Source: Bin87 sp963668585 (GTDB lineage Bacteria; Chloroflexota; Dehalococcoidia; Lucifugimonadales; UBA3495). From it: a stretch of DNA of 64,000 bases. Position numbers and translations under genes: made by a program. The stretch's first letter is position 1. The number at the start of each line of letters is the position of its first letter. Under the pieces are notes generated by a model, which did no database searches, was not told where the DNA came from, and saw nothing but the letters and a program-made list of their open reading frames with translations. Shown piece by piece: positions 1 through 10,211 of the stretch. The DNA lies in NCBI GenBank assembly GCA_963668585.1, contig OY764869.1, forward strand, positions 1,364,001-1,428,000, written 5' to 3'.

Positions 1-3000
1 TTTGGGGATGCGTATCTGGACGCGGGGATGGAAGATGCGTGGAACAGCATGGGGTTGGTTGATCTGTTGAACCCTGTCACCATTGGCATGATTGATATGG
101 GGTTTGTGGCTCAGACTGGAGACCCAGAAGTCGATGCTGTCCTGGCTTCAGAGTTCGACTATGACCGGATCGATTTCCGGTTTGGAAAAGGGAATTGGAT
201 GGACCCCGGGCATGGCACCGGTGTAGCCAGCATCATGATTGCCCAGAACAACGAAAACGCTGTTGATCCCGGGAGCTTCAGCGGCGTGTTAACCAGCGTC
301 GCTGGAATTGAACACAACACCGTACTGTACAGCGCGCCCAATGGTTTTCAGCACTCTGGCGCACGATTCACCAGCGCCCTTGAAGACATCATCCGGTACA
401 AGAACCAGGTAGATGTGGTCAACATCAGCATGGGCTACCGCTGCACGCCTCGGTATTTTGATCATTGTGTGGGCGAATTTTCGTTGCCCGGGTCCCTGTT
501 CGTGGGGTGGCGATCACGTTGGAAAGAACTCATGACCGCCATGCCTGAGGTCGTCTTTGTAATCGCTGCCGACAACGACGAAAGAGATACGGAAGGCATG
601 TACCCGGCGGATTTTGCACCAGAGGTGCCCAACGCAATCACGGTCGGAGCGACGTACAAGGGCAATAGAGCCTGGTATTCGAGTTTCGGGACCGCAATCA
701 CGTTGGGAGCTCCTGGCTCATGGGTTTGGGTAGTTAATACAACGCATGGATACCGATATGAGGACGGCACTTCAGCCGCTGCGCCAATGGTCGCAGGCAC
801 GGTGGCGCTGCTCAGAGCCCTTGATCCGCAACTCAGCGCGACGGAAATCAAGGAGATACTGGTGCGAACGGGCGGCGTCCACACCGTCTGCACCGCCAGT
901 CGGGACGAAAAGCTCCTCGACCCCTGTCCGCCCGAAAACCAGGAAACCTGGCCAATTCTAAACGCCGGCGAAGCGGTGAGCGCGGTGCTGTGGCCTTCGG
1001 TTGACGCTGAAATCGACGTGGACAGGATCCTTCCCAGGACGGCGTCGATTGGTAGCCAGGTGGAGTTGACCGTTCCCGTAACCAACACAGGCGGCCGGGA
1101 CTGGACTTTTGACCTGGCCGGCAGCGCAACCTTACCCTCGGAGAAAACGATCGACCTGGGCACCGTGCAGCATGTCATTCCGGCCGGGGGCACCCATCCT
1201 TTCAAGTTGGGCTTTACGGTTGATGAAGTGGGCGATTGGGAGTTGGAGTTGGAAATCCACCGCAACCCCGAAAGAACGTCGATGCCCGACTCGGAGCAGG
1301 TAACGTTGCGGGTGGTTCAGAGCGCGGGAGAGGAGCCAATGTGGCAAACCATCAGCGCGGGTGGTTTCCACTCGTGTGCCATAAACTCTGACCTTGCGTT
1401 GGTGTGCTGGGGTTCCAACCATAGCGACATTACCACCTACACCGGGCAGTCCGATCCGCCTGACGGGGCTTTCCTGTCGGTTAGCTCAGGCATTTTCCAC
1501 AATTGCGCCATTCGGACGGACCAGTTGCTAGTCTGCTGGGGCGACAACTCTGAAGGTCAGAGCCGGCCCCGGCCATCCTCCGATGAGTTTCGGTCTGTGA
1601 GCGCGGGAGGTTTTCATACCTGCGCTGTGGACACCGAGTTCAAAATGTGGTGCTGGGGGCTCAATGAACACGGGCAATCCGATGCGCCGGAAGGGCACTT
1701 TCTCTCCGTGGGCGCCGGCCACCATCATACCTGCGGGGTGCGCACGGACCACTCCGTGGAATGCTGGGGTGAGGACATTCATGGGCAGGCCACGCCTCCA
1801 GATGGGTCATTCACGTCGGTGAGCGGTGGGCTCTCAGCCACCTGCGGCCTGAAAGAGGACGGCGCCGTGGTGTGCTGGGGGCGGGAGGAGGGGGCGCTGA
1901 TGAGGGTTCCGGAAGGGCAGTTCGTTTCGATCAGCGTCTTCCAGTCGCTCGGCTGTGGCTTGAGGACCGATGGATCGGTGACCTGTTGGGGAGGTTTTTC
2001 GTGGGCGGCAATTGAACCTGAGGGTCGTTTCACCTCGGTCGGCGCTGGGTTCGGACATGCCTGTGGCATCCGGCCGGACGGGTCGGTGTTCTGCTGGGGC
2101 CACGATTTGTATGGCCAAGCCACGCCGCCCGGCGTCGTTCATAGGGCGAGGTCCGGAATCAGGGAGGGGCAACCCTCTGAGCCAGCGACGGAACCAGAAA
2201 GCCCACAACTTCAAATCGAGATACCCCGGGCAGTGCGCGCAGACGCGTTGGGAAGATCGCCAGAGGCCCGCAGCGGCCGACCTCCTGTCAGGTCGTCCAG
2301 CACGACAACCGAGGCAGCCTTCTCGGCCATCAGCGCTGGCTACGGGCACACCTGCGGGCTGCGGACCGATGGCTCGCCCGTCTGTTGGGGATGGACCAAA
2401 AGGGGACAGGCCGAGCCACCCACTCACGAAGCCCCGGTTGCAATCAGCAGTGGTTACGATCACACCTGTGGGCTCAGGTACGACGGTTCGGCCGTCTGTT
2501 GGGGATCGGATGCCTACGGGAAAGCCACACCGCCCGCCGGAGAGACCTTCACTGCCATCAGCAGCGGAGACACACACACCTGTGGGCTCAGGCCCGACGG
2601 CTCGGCTGTATGCTGGGGAGCATCCTCGGAAGGGGAGACCGCACCACCCCGGGGAGAGACCTTCACTGCCATCAGCAGCGGAGACATACACACCTGCGGG
2701 TTGAGGCGCGATGGCACGGCCGTGTGTTGGGGCGCGGACTACTACGGCCAGGCCACACCCCCGCAGGCGGAGACATTCACTGACATCAGCAGTGGTGGGG
2801 CTCACACCTGCGGGCTCCGTACCAATGGGTCAGCGGTGTGCTGGGGCTGGGATCATAACGGTCAGGCGACTGCTCCGGCCAGAGAATCTCTGATCGCCGT
2901 CAGCAGCGGCCGGTTGCACACCTGTGGGCTCCGTACCGACGGGTCAGCGGTGTGCTGGGGCTGGGATGACGATGGTTGGGCGATACCGCCAACGGGCATA

Positions 3001-3909
3001 TTCACCGCCATCAGCGCCGGAGATTATCACACCTGCGGGCTGAGGCCTGGCGGTTCGGTAAGCTGCTGGGGCAGCAATTTTTACGGTGAAGCCACGCCGC
3101 CGCCAGGGAACAGCCTCGTCTCCATCAGCGCCCGGCAATACCATGCTTGCGCTCTGATGCCCGACGGGTCCCCCGTATGTTGGGGTCCTGACAACTATGG
3201 GGAGGCAACCCCGCCGGACGAGGAGAGGCTCGCCGCCATCAGCACCGGATACAACCACACCTGCGGGCTGCGGCCCGACGGCACGCCTGTGTGTTGGGGT
3301 CATAACGACGTCGACCAGTCGACACCCCCCGCCGGCGCGACGTTGGTTGACATCAGCAGCGGAAGGGGGCACACCTGCGGGCTGCGACCCGACGGCTCGG
3401 CGGTGTGCTGGGGAGAAAATGATGGCGGCGAAGCCACCCCACCCGCCGGGGCAACCCTCACCACCATCAGCACCGGCTACAGGCACACCTGCGGATTGCG
3501 AAGCGGCGGCTCGGCGGTGTGCTGGGGCCGGAACAACTACGGCGAGGCCGTACCCCCCACCGACGAGATATTCGTTGACATCAGCAGCGGAAATTACCAC
3601 ACCTGCGGGCTGCGGGCTGACGGCTCAGTCGCGTGCTGGGGGTGGGGCAACGACAGCCGAGTAACGGTACCGGCCACGGACAATTTCATCGCCATCAGCA
3701 GCGGAGGGACACACACCTGCGGGCTGAAGCCCGACGGGTCAGTTGCGTGCTGGGGCCTGGATGACTACGGTGAAACCATCCCGCCATACGGCGAGACGTT
3801 CACCGCAATCAGCAGCGGGGATTTCCACACCTGCGGGCTGCGCAGCAATGGGTCGGCGGTGTGCTGGGGCGGGTCGAATACGCTGGTGCATGGCCGGGGC
3901 CGCCGTTGA
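1..3909 (+). CDS. Secreted S8 subtilase with C-terminal RCC1-type repeats (5' truncated by window)
   Basis: The frame is open from base 1, so the start lies outside the window. The subtilisin triad is visible: Asp in GMIDMGF (about base 94), His in DPGHGTGVAS (about base 211) and Ser in DGTSAAAPMVAG (about base 772), with the oxyanion Asn in IAADN. An immunoglobulin-like CARDB-type segment follows (about 1000-1320). I count 21 repeats of the form ISSGxxHTCGLRxDGSAVCWG (RCC1/BNR type, predicted beta-propeller blades). Seven divergent copies (1336-2110) are separated by a proline/serine/arginine-rich linker of about 70 residues from fourteen much more alike copies (2320-3880). Each repeat has two Cys, suggesting disulfide-stabilised extracellular blades. 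Probable role: surface or secreted protease with a binding propeller; the substrate is unknown. The family call is firm and the role is inferred. Confidence 0.9.
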   Translation, partial: FGDAYLDAGMEDAWNSMGLVDLLNPVTIGMIDMGFVAQTGDPEVDAVLASEFDYDRIDFRFGKGNWMDPGHGTGVASIMIAQNNENAVDPGSFSGVLTSVAGIEHNTVLYSAPNGFQHSGARFTSALEDIIRYKNQVDVVNISMGYRCTPRYFDHCVGEFSLPGSLFVGWRSRWKELMTAMPEVVFVIAADNDERDTEGMYPADFAPEVPNAITVGATYKGNRAWYSSFGTAITLGAPGSWVWVVNTTHGYRYEDGTSAAAPMVAGTVALLRALDPQLSATEIKEILVRTGGVHTVCTASRDEKLLDPCPPENQETWPILNAGEAVSAVLWPSVDAEIDVDRILPRTASIGSQVELTVPVTNTGGRDWTFDLAGSATLPSEKTIDLGTVQHVIPAGGTHPFKLGFTVDEVGDWELELEIHRNPERTSMPDSEQVTLRVVQSAGEEPMWQTISAGGFHSCAINSDLALVCWGSNHSDITTYTGQSDPPDGAFLSVSSGIFHNCAIRTDQLLVCWGDNSEGQSRPRPSSDEFRSVSAGGFHTCAVDTEFKMWCWGLNEHGQSDAPEGHFLSVGAGHHHTCGVRTDHSVECWGEDIHGQATPPDGSFTSVSGGLSATCGLKEDGAVVCWGREEGALMRVPEGQFVSISVFQSLGCGLRTDGSVTCWGGFSWAAIEPEGRFTSVGAGFGHACGIRPDGSVFCWGHDLYGQATPPGVVHRARSGIREGQPSEPATEPESPQLQIEIPRAVRADALGRSPEARSGRPPVRSSSTTTEAAFSAISAGYGHTCGLRTDGSPVCWGWTKRGQAEPPTHEAPVAISSGYDHTCGLRYDGSAVCWGSDAYGKATPPAGETFTAISSGDTHTCGLRPDGSAVCWGASSEGETAPPRGETFTAISSGDIHTCGLRRDGTAVCWGADYYGQATPPQAETFTDISSGGAHTCGLRTNGSAVCWGWDHNGQATAPARESLIAVSSGRLHTCGLRTDGSAVCWGWDDDGWAIPPTGIFTAISAGDYHTCGLRPGGSVSCWGSNFYGEATPPPGNSLVSISARQYHACALMPDGSPVCWGPDNYGEATPPDEERLAAISTGYNHTCGLRPDGTPVCWGHNDVDQSTPPAGATLVDISSGRGHTCGLRPDGSAVCWGENDGGEATPPAGATLTTISTGYRHTCGLRSGGSAVCWGRNNYGEAVPPTDEIFVDISSGNYHTCGLRADGSVACWGWGNDSRVTVPATDNFIAISSGGTHTCGLKPDGSVACWGLDDYGETIPPYGETFTAISSGDFHTCGLRSNGSAVCWGGSNTLVHGRGRR

Positions 3910-4137
3910 CGTTGGCCAGACCCCGACCGACACGGGCCGGCTCTAACCGCCGCACCGGAACCGGCCGCCATCCGCGGGCCGTGTCGGATGGCGCCGGCAG
4001 GCGATTGATAATAGACCGCCCGGTGGCTTTGCGGCGGTTCGTGTCCGGGCTGTTGACGATATCCGGGCTTATACCGACGCCGACCAGCGCCGGGCGCGGA
4101 TCATTGGCGTGGATATTGGACCGTTTGTCAACCGGGC

Positions 4138-4283
4138 CGACCGACTCGCGCGTACCCGGTTTGGCGGTGCCGGATGGCGGAAAGGTAGTCGGGCGGGTCT
4201 GGTGTGGCGAGGCAGTATTCGTATCCCGAGTTGAGAATGTCCAACTTGGGGTCGATTCCGATATAGGGCAGGATCGTACGCTC
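4138..4283 (-). pseudogene. 3' fragment of an unidentified gene cut by an IS end
   Basis: On the minus strand a GC3-rich reading frame runs from the IS5 left end (4283) to a stop at 4138 and encodes about 48 residues (contains PYIGIDPKLDILNSGYEY). It looks like the C-terminus of a real gene whose remainder was removed by the IS insertion. I do not recognise the family. The rest of 3910-4137 shows no convincing gene. Confidence 0.35.
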
Positions 4284-4697
4284 GGGGGTGTCGTCAAATT
4301 AAGGATAGGGTGGTAAATTACTGAGAATAGGGACAGTGTGGAAGGTGGTGGTATGACGGCAGCGCACCGGCGCCACGATATGACTGATGATGTTTGGGAG
4401 CGATTGAGGCCATATCTGCCCGGGGGAGAGGGCAAGCAGGGCAGACCGGCCCATGACAACCGTCGGTTCATCGACGCCGTGTGCTGGATTTTGCGTACCG
4501 GAGCGCCCTGGCGGGAATTGCCGCCGGACTACGGAGGCTGGAAGAACACTCACCGGCGGTTCTGCCGCTGGCGGGATCGGGGAGTGTGGGCCGGACTGCT
4601 GGAGGCGGTGATGGATGACCCTGATTTCGAATGGCTGATGATCGACGCCAGCTATATCAAGGCCCATCCCCATAGCGCTGGGGCCCGGGGCGGAAAA
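4284..4697 (+). mobile_element. Truncated IS5-family (IS427-type) element
   Basis: The left end GGGGGTGTCGTCAAA at 4284 is identical to the terminal inverted repeat of the complete copy at 10532-11375. Sequence matches that copy up to GGGGCGG, where an IS256 element begins. Nothing of the right half is found beyond the IS256 copy, so this is a deletion remnant and not a simple nested insertion. Confidence 0.85.
4353..4697 (+). pseudogene. IS5-family transposase ORF A, truncated
   Basis: Encodes the N-terminal transposase part (MTAAHRRHDMTDDVWERLRP ... IDASYIKAHPHSAGARGG), nearly identical to ORF A of the intact copy near 11.3 kb. The first catalytic Asp (in MIDASY) is present. Reading continues into the IS256 terminus and stops at 4721. 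The ORF B half with the other catalytic residues is missing, so it cannot make an active transposase alone. Confidence 0.85.
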
Positions 4698-6060
4698 GTA
4701 AAGTCCCTGCACCTGGTGTAACGGAAATCGGATGGCATGAAAATAGCCTCCGCGTCATCCTTATCGGAACAACAACGAACCCGATGAAGAAGGACCGCGA
4801 TGGCCAAGAACAGCATGGACTTATTGGAACTACTACGCAAGCGTGGGGTGGAGGGTGATGTGGACTTTCTTCGGGAAGCGCTGTATGTCCTGGTGGAAGG
4901 CATCATGGACGCTGAGGTGTCGGCGCAGATCGGCGCCCAGCACGGAGAGCGCAGCCCGGACCGGATCACTCACCGCAACGGTTATCGCAACCGGGACTGG
5001 GACACCCGGGTGGGGACGATGGAACTGCGCATCCCCAAGCTCAGGGAGGGGAGCTACTTCCCCAGCCTGCTGGAACCCAGGCGGCGCAGCGAGAAGGCGC
5101 TGCTGGCGGTGATCCAGCAAGCCTACGTGGAGGGTGTTTCCACCAGGAGGGTGGACGACCTGATCAAGTCCCTGGGCTGTGATGGCATTTCGAAAAGCCA
5201 GGTGTCGAGGATCTGCGGGCAGCTGGACCAGGTGGTGGAAACTTTTCTGGGCCGGCCTCTGGACGCTGGCCCGTATCCCTACGTATGGCTGGACGCGTTG
5301 ACCCAGAAGGTCCGTGAGGGTGGCCGCATCGTGAACGTCAGCGTAGTGGTGGCCACCGGCGTGAACGTCCAGGGTCAGCGGGAGATATTGGGCATGGACG
5401 TGGGAACCAGCGAGGACGGCTCGTTCTGGCTGGCCTTCCTGCGCTCCCTCAACGCCCGGGGCCTCAGCGGGGTGGAACTGGTCATCTCCGATGCTCACCA
5501 GGGCCTGAAAAACGCCATTGCCACGGTATTCGCCGGAGCCGGTTGGCAACGCTGTCGCACTCACTTCATGAGCAACCTGCTGACCCGGGTGCCCAAGCGG
5601 TCCCAACCCGGCATGGCCGCCATGGTGCGCACCATCTACCAGCAGCTCTTTCCTGAGGAGGTCCACGCCCAGGCGGACCGGGTAGTGGTACAACTCCAAG
5701 AACACTTCCTCCAGGCTGCCCAGATGCTGGCAGATGCCTTGACCGACATCCTGGCCTTCGCCGCCTTCCCAGTTTCACACTGGCAGAAGCTCTGGTCCAA
5801 CAATCCATTGGAGCGTCTGAACAAGGAGATCCGCCGGCGTACCGACGTGGTGGGCATATTCCCCAATCGCGCCGCGACCCGGAGTCTGGTGGGCGTGGTG
5901 CTGGCCGAACATCATGACGAGTGGGCTGAAGGCCGCCGCTACCTCACTATCGCCAATGACACAGAACCTCAGGCTCTGCCAGCGACCCACATCCTGGAGG
6001 CGGCAGCCTGAACATCTTCACCAAGGATGACGCCTATTACACTACTTGACGGGACATGAC
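4698..6060 (+). mobile_element. IS256-family insertion sequence, complete
   Basis: Imperfect terminal inverted repeats bracket the transposase: the left end GTAAAGTCCCTGCACCTGG matches the complement of the right end (GTCATGTCCCGTCAAGTAG) with about two thirds identity over 27 bp. I see no flanking direct repeat, consistent with a later deletion or rearrangement on one side. Confidence 0.8.
4800..6011 (+). CDS. IS256-family (Mutator-type) transposase
   Basis: 403 residues, normal length for the family. Catalytic DDE residues are recognisable: Asp in YVWLDAL, Asp in VISDAHQG and Glu in NPLERLNKEIRRR, and the Mutator signature around CRTHFMSNLL is intact. It catalyses DNA cleavage and strand transfer for the surrounding element. 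The ORF is uninterrupted and the copy looks potentially active. Confidence 0.95.
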   Translation: MAKNSMDLLELLRKRGVEGDVDFLREALYVLVEGIMDAEVSAQIGAQHGERSPDRITHRNGYRNRDWDTRVGTMELRIPKLREGSYFPSLLEPRRRSEKALLAVIQQAYVEGVSTRRVDDLIKSLGCDGISKSQVSRICGQLDQVVETFLGRPLDAGPYPYVWLDALTQKVREGGRIVNVSVVVATGVNVQGQREILGMDVGTSEDGSFWLAFLRSLNARGLSGVELVISDAHQGLKNAIATVFAGAGWQRCRTHFMSNLLTRVPKRSQPGMAAMVRTIYQQLFPEEVHAQADRVVVQLQEHFLQAAQMLADALTDILAFAAFPVSHWQKLWSNNPLERLNKEIRRRTDVVGIFPNRAATRSLVGVVLAEHHDEWAEGRRYLTIANDTEPQALPATHILEAAA

Positions 6061-6233
6061 CGCACGGACCAACCGCGCACGGGTAACACGGTTCAACGAT
6101 GTCCTCAAGATCATGTCGACCCTCAACACCAAATGTCCCGGGCATTCGGTCAAGCCTCTTATGCGTACCCATTATGCGTGCCCACCTTGGGTTGAGGGGT
6201 TGAAAAGGTCGGGCTCTCGGGGCAGGGCACGGG

Positions 6234-6727
6234 TTGCCAGGCATGTTTCCATCTGGGAGGCCGACCACGTCATGGTATCATCGCATCGCCAACTTTCTGA
6301 ACGACGCTTTTTCGCAACTTCGACCCACCCGTCGCACCAATCCGGCGCTGCTCACGGTGGCCATTTGGAGCGTCGTGCCCTGGCCATATCGGTGTTGGTG
6401 CGGGCCTGGCGGGTCCAGTTGCCCTATTCCCACCATTAGCGTAAGAAACGACTGTTTCGCTTTCCGTCCAACACCGGCTTTGACACCGTGGCGGTGCAGA
6501 CGGCATTGCTGGGTCCCATCTGTCAGGCGGCCAAAGCGCCGATAGCAGCCTTAGCGGACGATTCTGCCCCTACCGGAATCGACCCGTATCTGGTGATCTG
6601 CGAAGCTGATCCCAGCGGAAACTCCATCAATGTTTTCAGCGTGCCGGCGGTGTTATACGGAAAGACCCTAAACCAATGTGGCGGCCGTTTTACGCCGCCA
6701 CGTCCGTCCACCAAGCACGGATTCTGA
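6234..6727 (+). pseudogene. Decayed IS4-type transposase N-terminus
   Basis: Two frames together read like the start of an IS4-type transposase: one contains WYHRIANFLNDAFSQLRPT, and the next frame, after a frameshift near 6360 and an in-frame TAG near 6437, contains RKKRLFRFPSNTGFDTVAVQ followed by TALLGPICQAAKA. Only the N-terminal third is seen and no catalytic residue is present. The tail to 6727 is not identifiable. The family assignment rests on remembered family resemblance. Confidence 0.45.
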
Positions 6728-6782
6728 CACTGATCGGTGCGTCATCTCAATAATTGAAAGATCCCGGCAAATGAATAGGGTT

Positions 6783-7958
6783 TCAGTACCGGCTTGATTC
6801 TTCCGCATACAGGTGATCGGGAAGGTTGTAGCTGATGCCTTCCTCGTCGTATTGAGATGCCGCGAACAGGTCTGTAAAGTGGGCGAAGTTGCTATGCGTC
6901 GCGTGATTGGGCCAGGCTTTGCGAATGAGGCGGCCATATCGTGATTGCAGGCGGAACCAGCGCAGCACGCCGAATGTGGAAGCAGAGGGGTAGTTGAGGT
7001 CATTGGCCATCTGATCGCCGATCACGGCGCGGGAAACCCGGTAACAGTAGCCGGTCAGTTTTTGGGCTTCTGCGCGGTCAGTGATACCCACCACCTGCGC
7101 GGCGGCATGAATCAGGGCGTTGGCCATCACGATAGATTCAAAATCGGGCGGCGGTTCACAGATTCCACCGATTTCAAACATCCTGAGAGCGTCGGCTTCG
7201 TCTTCGAACAGGATGCCATCCGGTATTCCCATCACATAACCCGAATAGCGCCACACCTGCATGAAACTGGCCGCCTCTTCGTCATCAAATGATGCGCCCA
7301 GGGCCTTCATGTGCCTGAGCAGCCGTGCCGAAAAAGCGGCGATGGCAAAACCGAGATGGGCGGAGCTGACGGGCTCGCCCCATGCCGCGGTATCCCAGTC
7401 GGCGGAGCGCTGCAGGAGATAGCGAACCCGGGCGTGAATCAGCCGGACGCGAACCGACAATTTCCAACCCTCGCCGTACCGTTCCAGGCCGCCGGGCAGG
7501 AACATCTCCACCATGTGGCGGTTGTTCTGCCGCAGGCGCCGGACGCCGGAATCGCGCAGCCTGCCGGTGATATAAAAGGACTTGCTGATGTTGGTCGAAA
7601 AACCCTCTATCAGAACGCCGCCCAGCATCGCGGCCAGCACCAACCTGGTGTTGCGATGAAACATCCGGTAGGCCGGGTGGAATGACTCCAAATCCAGCCA
7701 ATCGGGAGTGGCATCCAACGACTGGATGAAATCATGCATCACGGGGTGTTGGTGGAGCAGTTCGCTGCCATCGGGATTTTCAATGCCCTCGCGTACCAGC
7801 GCGATGGATTCCCGGTGCGGCAGAGAGAACAGGTAGGCGACCACTGCATCGGCGTCGGGATCACCGATCATGGTTTGGGCGATATACCGGTCGGCCAGGT
7901 CCGGGTCGATAGCGCGCGCCTTTTCGTAGCCGGTTGTGTAGGCAGAGGGGATAGTCAT
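6783..7958 (-). CDS. MpaB/Lcp-like oxygenase (DUF2236)
   Basis: 391 residues. The central helical core with SFYITGRLRDSG and the RVRLIHARVRYLL motif is typical of the DUF2236 group, which includes the ER-bound oxygenase MpaB and latex-clearing protein Lcp. The Arg/His of that motif correspond to haem-pocket residues in Lcp. It is probably a haem-dependent oxygenase acting on a hydrophobic substrate. It lies 47 bp downstream of the MMPL exporter and, with the P450 fragment upstream, forms an oxidative/lipid operon. No strong ribosome binding site precedes the ATG. Confidence 0.8.
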   Translation of the reverse strand: MTIPSAYTTGYEKARAIDPDLADRYIAQTMIGDPDADAVVAYLFSLPHRESIALVREGIENPDGSELLHQHPVMHDFIQSLDATPDWLDLESFHPAYRMFHRNTRLVLAAMLGGVLIEGFSTNISKSFYITGRLRDSGVRRLRQNNRHMVEMFLPGGLERYGEGWKLSVRVRLIHARVRYLLQRSADWDTAAWGEPVSSAHLGFAIAAFSARLLRHMKALGASFDDEEAASFMQVWRYSGYVMGIPDGILFEDEADALRMFEIGGICEPPPDFESIVMANALIHAAAQVVGITDRAEAQKLTGYCYRVSRAVIGDQMANDLNYPSASTFGVLRWFRLQSRYGRLIRKAWPNHATHSNFAHFTDLFAASQYDEEGISYNLPDHLYAEESSRY

Positions 7959-8005
7959 AGTGGGTTTTCACCGTTCCGTCTGGATGGGGGGCCAGGCACG
8001 GTGGA

Positions 8006-10201
8006 CTAGGAATGGTGATCCTCGGCCGGTTCCACGCGGACGTCGGGAAGCCAGCCCAGCCAGGAAGGGAGGTACCAGTTGCCGCGGCCCAGCATTTCCA
8101 TGCTGGCCGGCACCAGCACCGAACGCACCAGGGTGGCGTCCAGGAATATGGCAACGGCCAGGCCAAAGCCCACCTGTTGGTTGATGATGGTCTCGCCGGC
8201 CGCGAATGCGCCGAAAACCGCCACCATGATGAGAGCAGCGCCGGTGATGATGCTGGCCGTGGAACGCAGACCATAGGCCACCGCCTCGGCGTTGTTGCCG
8301 GTCTGGTCGTAGCGCTCCCGGATCCGGCTCAGCAGGAACACGTGGTAGTCCATGGACAGCCCGAACAGCACTGAGAAAAGGAACAGCGGTATCCAGAAAT
8401 CGATGACCTCGGCATGCTGGAAACCCAGCAGGTCGGCGCCCACCCCTTTCTGGAAGACCAGCACCAGCAGCCCGTAGGATGCGCCCACCGAGAGCAAGTT
8501 CATCACCACGGCTTTGACCGGGATGACGATTGACCGGAACACCAGCATCAGGATGATGAAACTGGTGACCAGTACGAAGGCGAAGACGATAGGGGTGTAC
8601 CGGTCCAGGATGTCCGATAGGTCGGACGTGACCGAGGTGGCTCCGCCAACCAGGACCCTGGCCGGGACGCCAGCAAAAGCCCGGTCGATATGCTCGGTTC
8701 GCAGTATTTCCAGCCCGTCCAGCGCCGTCTTGCTGCTGGGTTCTCCGTGAATGGCGACCATGAATAAAGCCAGGTCTCCGTCCGCATTGACCGTCAGCGT
8801 CCCGGGGGCTGGGAAGCGAGGATCCCCCGCCACCGACGATTGCAGGTCCTCGATGGCCGCTGCGACGCTCGGGCTGCCGATGTCACCGTCGACGACGACT
8901 TCTATAGGACTGAGCAACCCGAAGGAAAAGTTTTCTTCAAGGACGAAGAAAGCCTGCCGCGTTTGGGCCTTTTCGGGGAAGCTGTCCACCCCGCTGAGGC
9001 CGGTTTCGATGTCGAAGAATACGACGATCAACGCAACCATGGGCGCGCCAACAACCACCAGGCTGATCATGGGGAACCGCATCACCGCGCCAGTTACGAC
9101 TTCCCAGAAGCCGCGGCCCGAAGTCTGCTCAACCTCGGTCCTGGTTCGTCTGAGGAACGGAATAGACAGGAAGTTGACCCTTGCCCCGAGCAGGGCGAGC
9201 AGGGCGGGAAGAAAGGTCATAGTTGCCAGAACTGCGACGAAGACGACCACCATGGCGCCGATGGCGATGGAACGGAAAAAGGCTTCGGGGATCATCAGCA
9301 TCCCGCTCAGGGCAATCATGACCGTCAAGCCGCTGAACAACACCGTTCGACCTGCGGCGGCTCCCGTTCGCTCGACTGCTTGGAACTTGTCAAGTCCCTT
9401 CTCCATTTCTTCACGAAAACGGGATATGATGATGAGCGAATAGTCAATGCCCACAGCCAAGCCGATCATCGTAATCATCAGGGTGACGAACAGCACCAGC
9501 TCAAAGGCTTGGCCAATCAGCGCGACCAAGCCCAGTGCGATAGCGATGGCGATTATCGCCAGGGCCAGAGGCGTCAAGGCGGCGGTAACGGCGCCGAACA
9601 GGAGCAGGAGAATCACCAGCGCGACCGGCACGCCGAATCGCTCTCCTTGCTCCAGGTCCTCCGTGGCCAGTTTGTTGGACTCGAATGAGATGCTCGCCCT
9701 ACCGCCCATGAGCACACGGAAGTCCTCGTCGGCGTTGGCTTCTTCGACGATGTGCAGGATTTGTTCGACGTTTCCTTCCGCCTCTTTCAGATTGCCGGTC
9801 AAAGCCAGTGGAATGTAGGTCGTGCCCCGGTCCGCGGAAACCATGGTCGCGTCGTCGGTCTGATAGTAGTGCGTTCCTTGCGACACGACGGCGCTGCCCA
9901 GGTCCGTAATCTCGTCGAACAGCGATTCCACGCGCTCACGGAAAGCGGGATCATCCACCGTAAGAGTCTCCGACTGGACAATGACGAATTCGGCTATCGG
10001 TTTGGGCCCGCGCAGTCGGTCTACCAGGAGACGCTCAGCCTCGTTTGATTCGACATTGCCAAGAGGTTTGGGGGCTTCTGTGGTAAGCGTGTCGTTCAAG
10101 AATCGTCCGCTGATCAGAACGGCTAGGACGGCCAGCACGAGCCATATCGCTAAGGTGCGCCACGGTCGTCGGCTGCAAACCCGGGCGAGGTATTCGGTCA
10201 T
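8006..10201 (-). CDS. MMPL-family RND transporter
   Basis: 731 residues from the ATG at 10201, chosen over an in-frame ATG 39 bp upstream because AGGAGAG lies 6 bp before it. The protein has the MMPL duplication: a first TM, a large extracytoplasmic domain, a TM bundle containing GLAVGIDYSLIIISRFREE, a second extracytoplasmic domain, and a second bundle with GLSMDYHVFLLSRIRE. The paired Asp-Tyr motifs are the proton-relay signature of the family. It likely exports lipids or other hydrophobic compounds using the proton motive force. It starts 10 bp after the P450 stop codon, so the genes are cotranscribed. Confidence 0.92.
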   Translation of the reverse strand: MTEYLARVCSRRPWRTLAIWLVLAVLAVLISGRFLNDTLTTEAPKPLGNVESNEAERLLVDRLRGPKPIAEFVIVQSETLTVDDPAFRERVESLFDEITDLGSAVVSQGTHYYQTDDATMVSADRGTTYIPLALTGNLKEAEGNVEQILHIVEEANADEDFRVLMGGRASISFESNKLATEDLEQGERFGVPVALVILLLLFGAVTAALTPLALAIIAIAIALGLVALIGQAFELVLFVTLMITMIGLAVGIDYSLIIISRFREEMEKGLDKFQAVERTGAAAGRTVLFSGLTVMIALSGMLMIPEAFFRSIAIGAMVVVFVAVLATMTFLPALLALLGARVNFLSIPFLRRTRTEVEQTSGRGFWEVVTGAVMRFPMISLVVVGAPMVALIVVFFDIETGLSGVDSFPEKAQTRQAFFVLEENFSFGLLSPIEVVVDGDIGSPSVAAAIEDLQSSVAGDPRFPAPGTLTVNADGDLALFMVAIHGEPSSKTALDGLEILRTEHIDRAFAGVPARVLVGGATSVTSDLSDILDRYTPIVFAFVLVTSFIILMLVFRSIVIPVKAVVMNLLSVGASYGLLVLVFQKGVGADLLGFQHAEVIDFWIPLFLFSVLFGLSMDYHVFLLSRIRERYDQTGNNAEAVAYGLRSTASIITGAALIMVAVFGAFAAGETIINQQVGFGLAVAIFLDATLVRSVLVPASMEMLGRGNWYLPSWLGWLPDVRVEPAEDHHS

Positions 10202-10211
10202 AGTCTCTCTC

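Noticed and set aside
1834..2805. 323-codon minus-strand frame
   Set aside because: Antisense to the RCC1 repeats; it repeats with the same period and has no start signal.
2320..3880. Regularly spaced repeats resembling a CRISPR array
   Set aside because: The period is coding (RCC1 units of about 120 bp), repeats are degenerate, and the frame is open throughout.
4698..6060. Target duplication for the IS256 copy
   Set aside because: Flanks CGGAAAA and CGCACGG do not match, and the interrupted IS5 does not resume on the far side.
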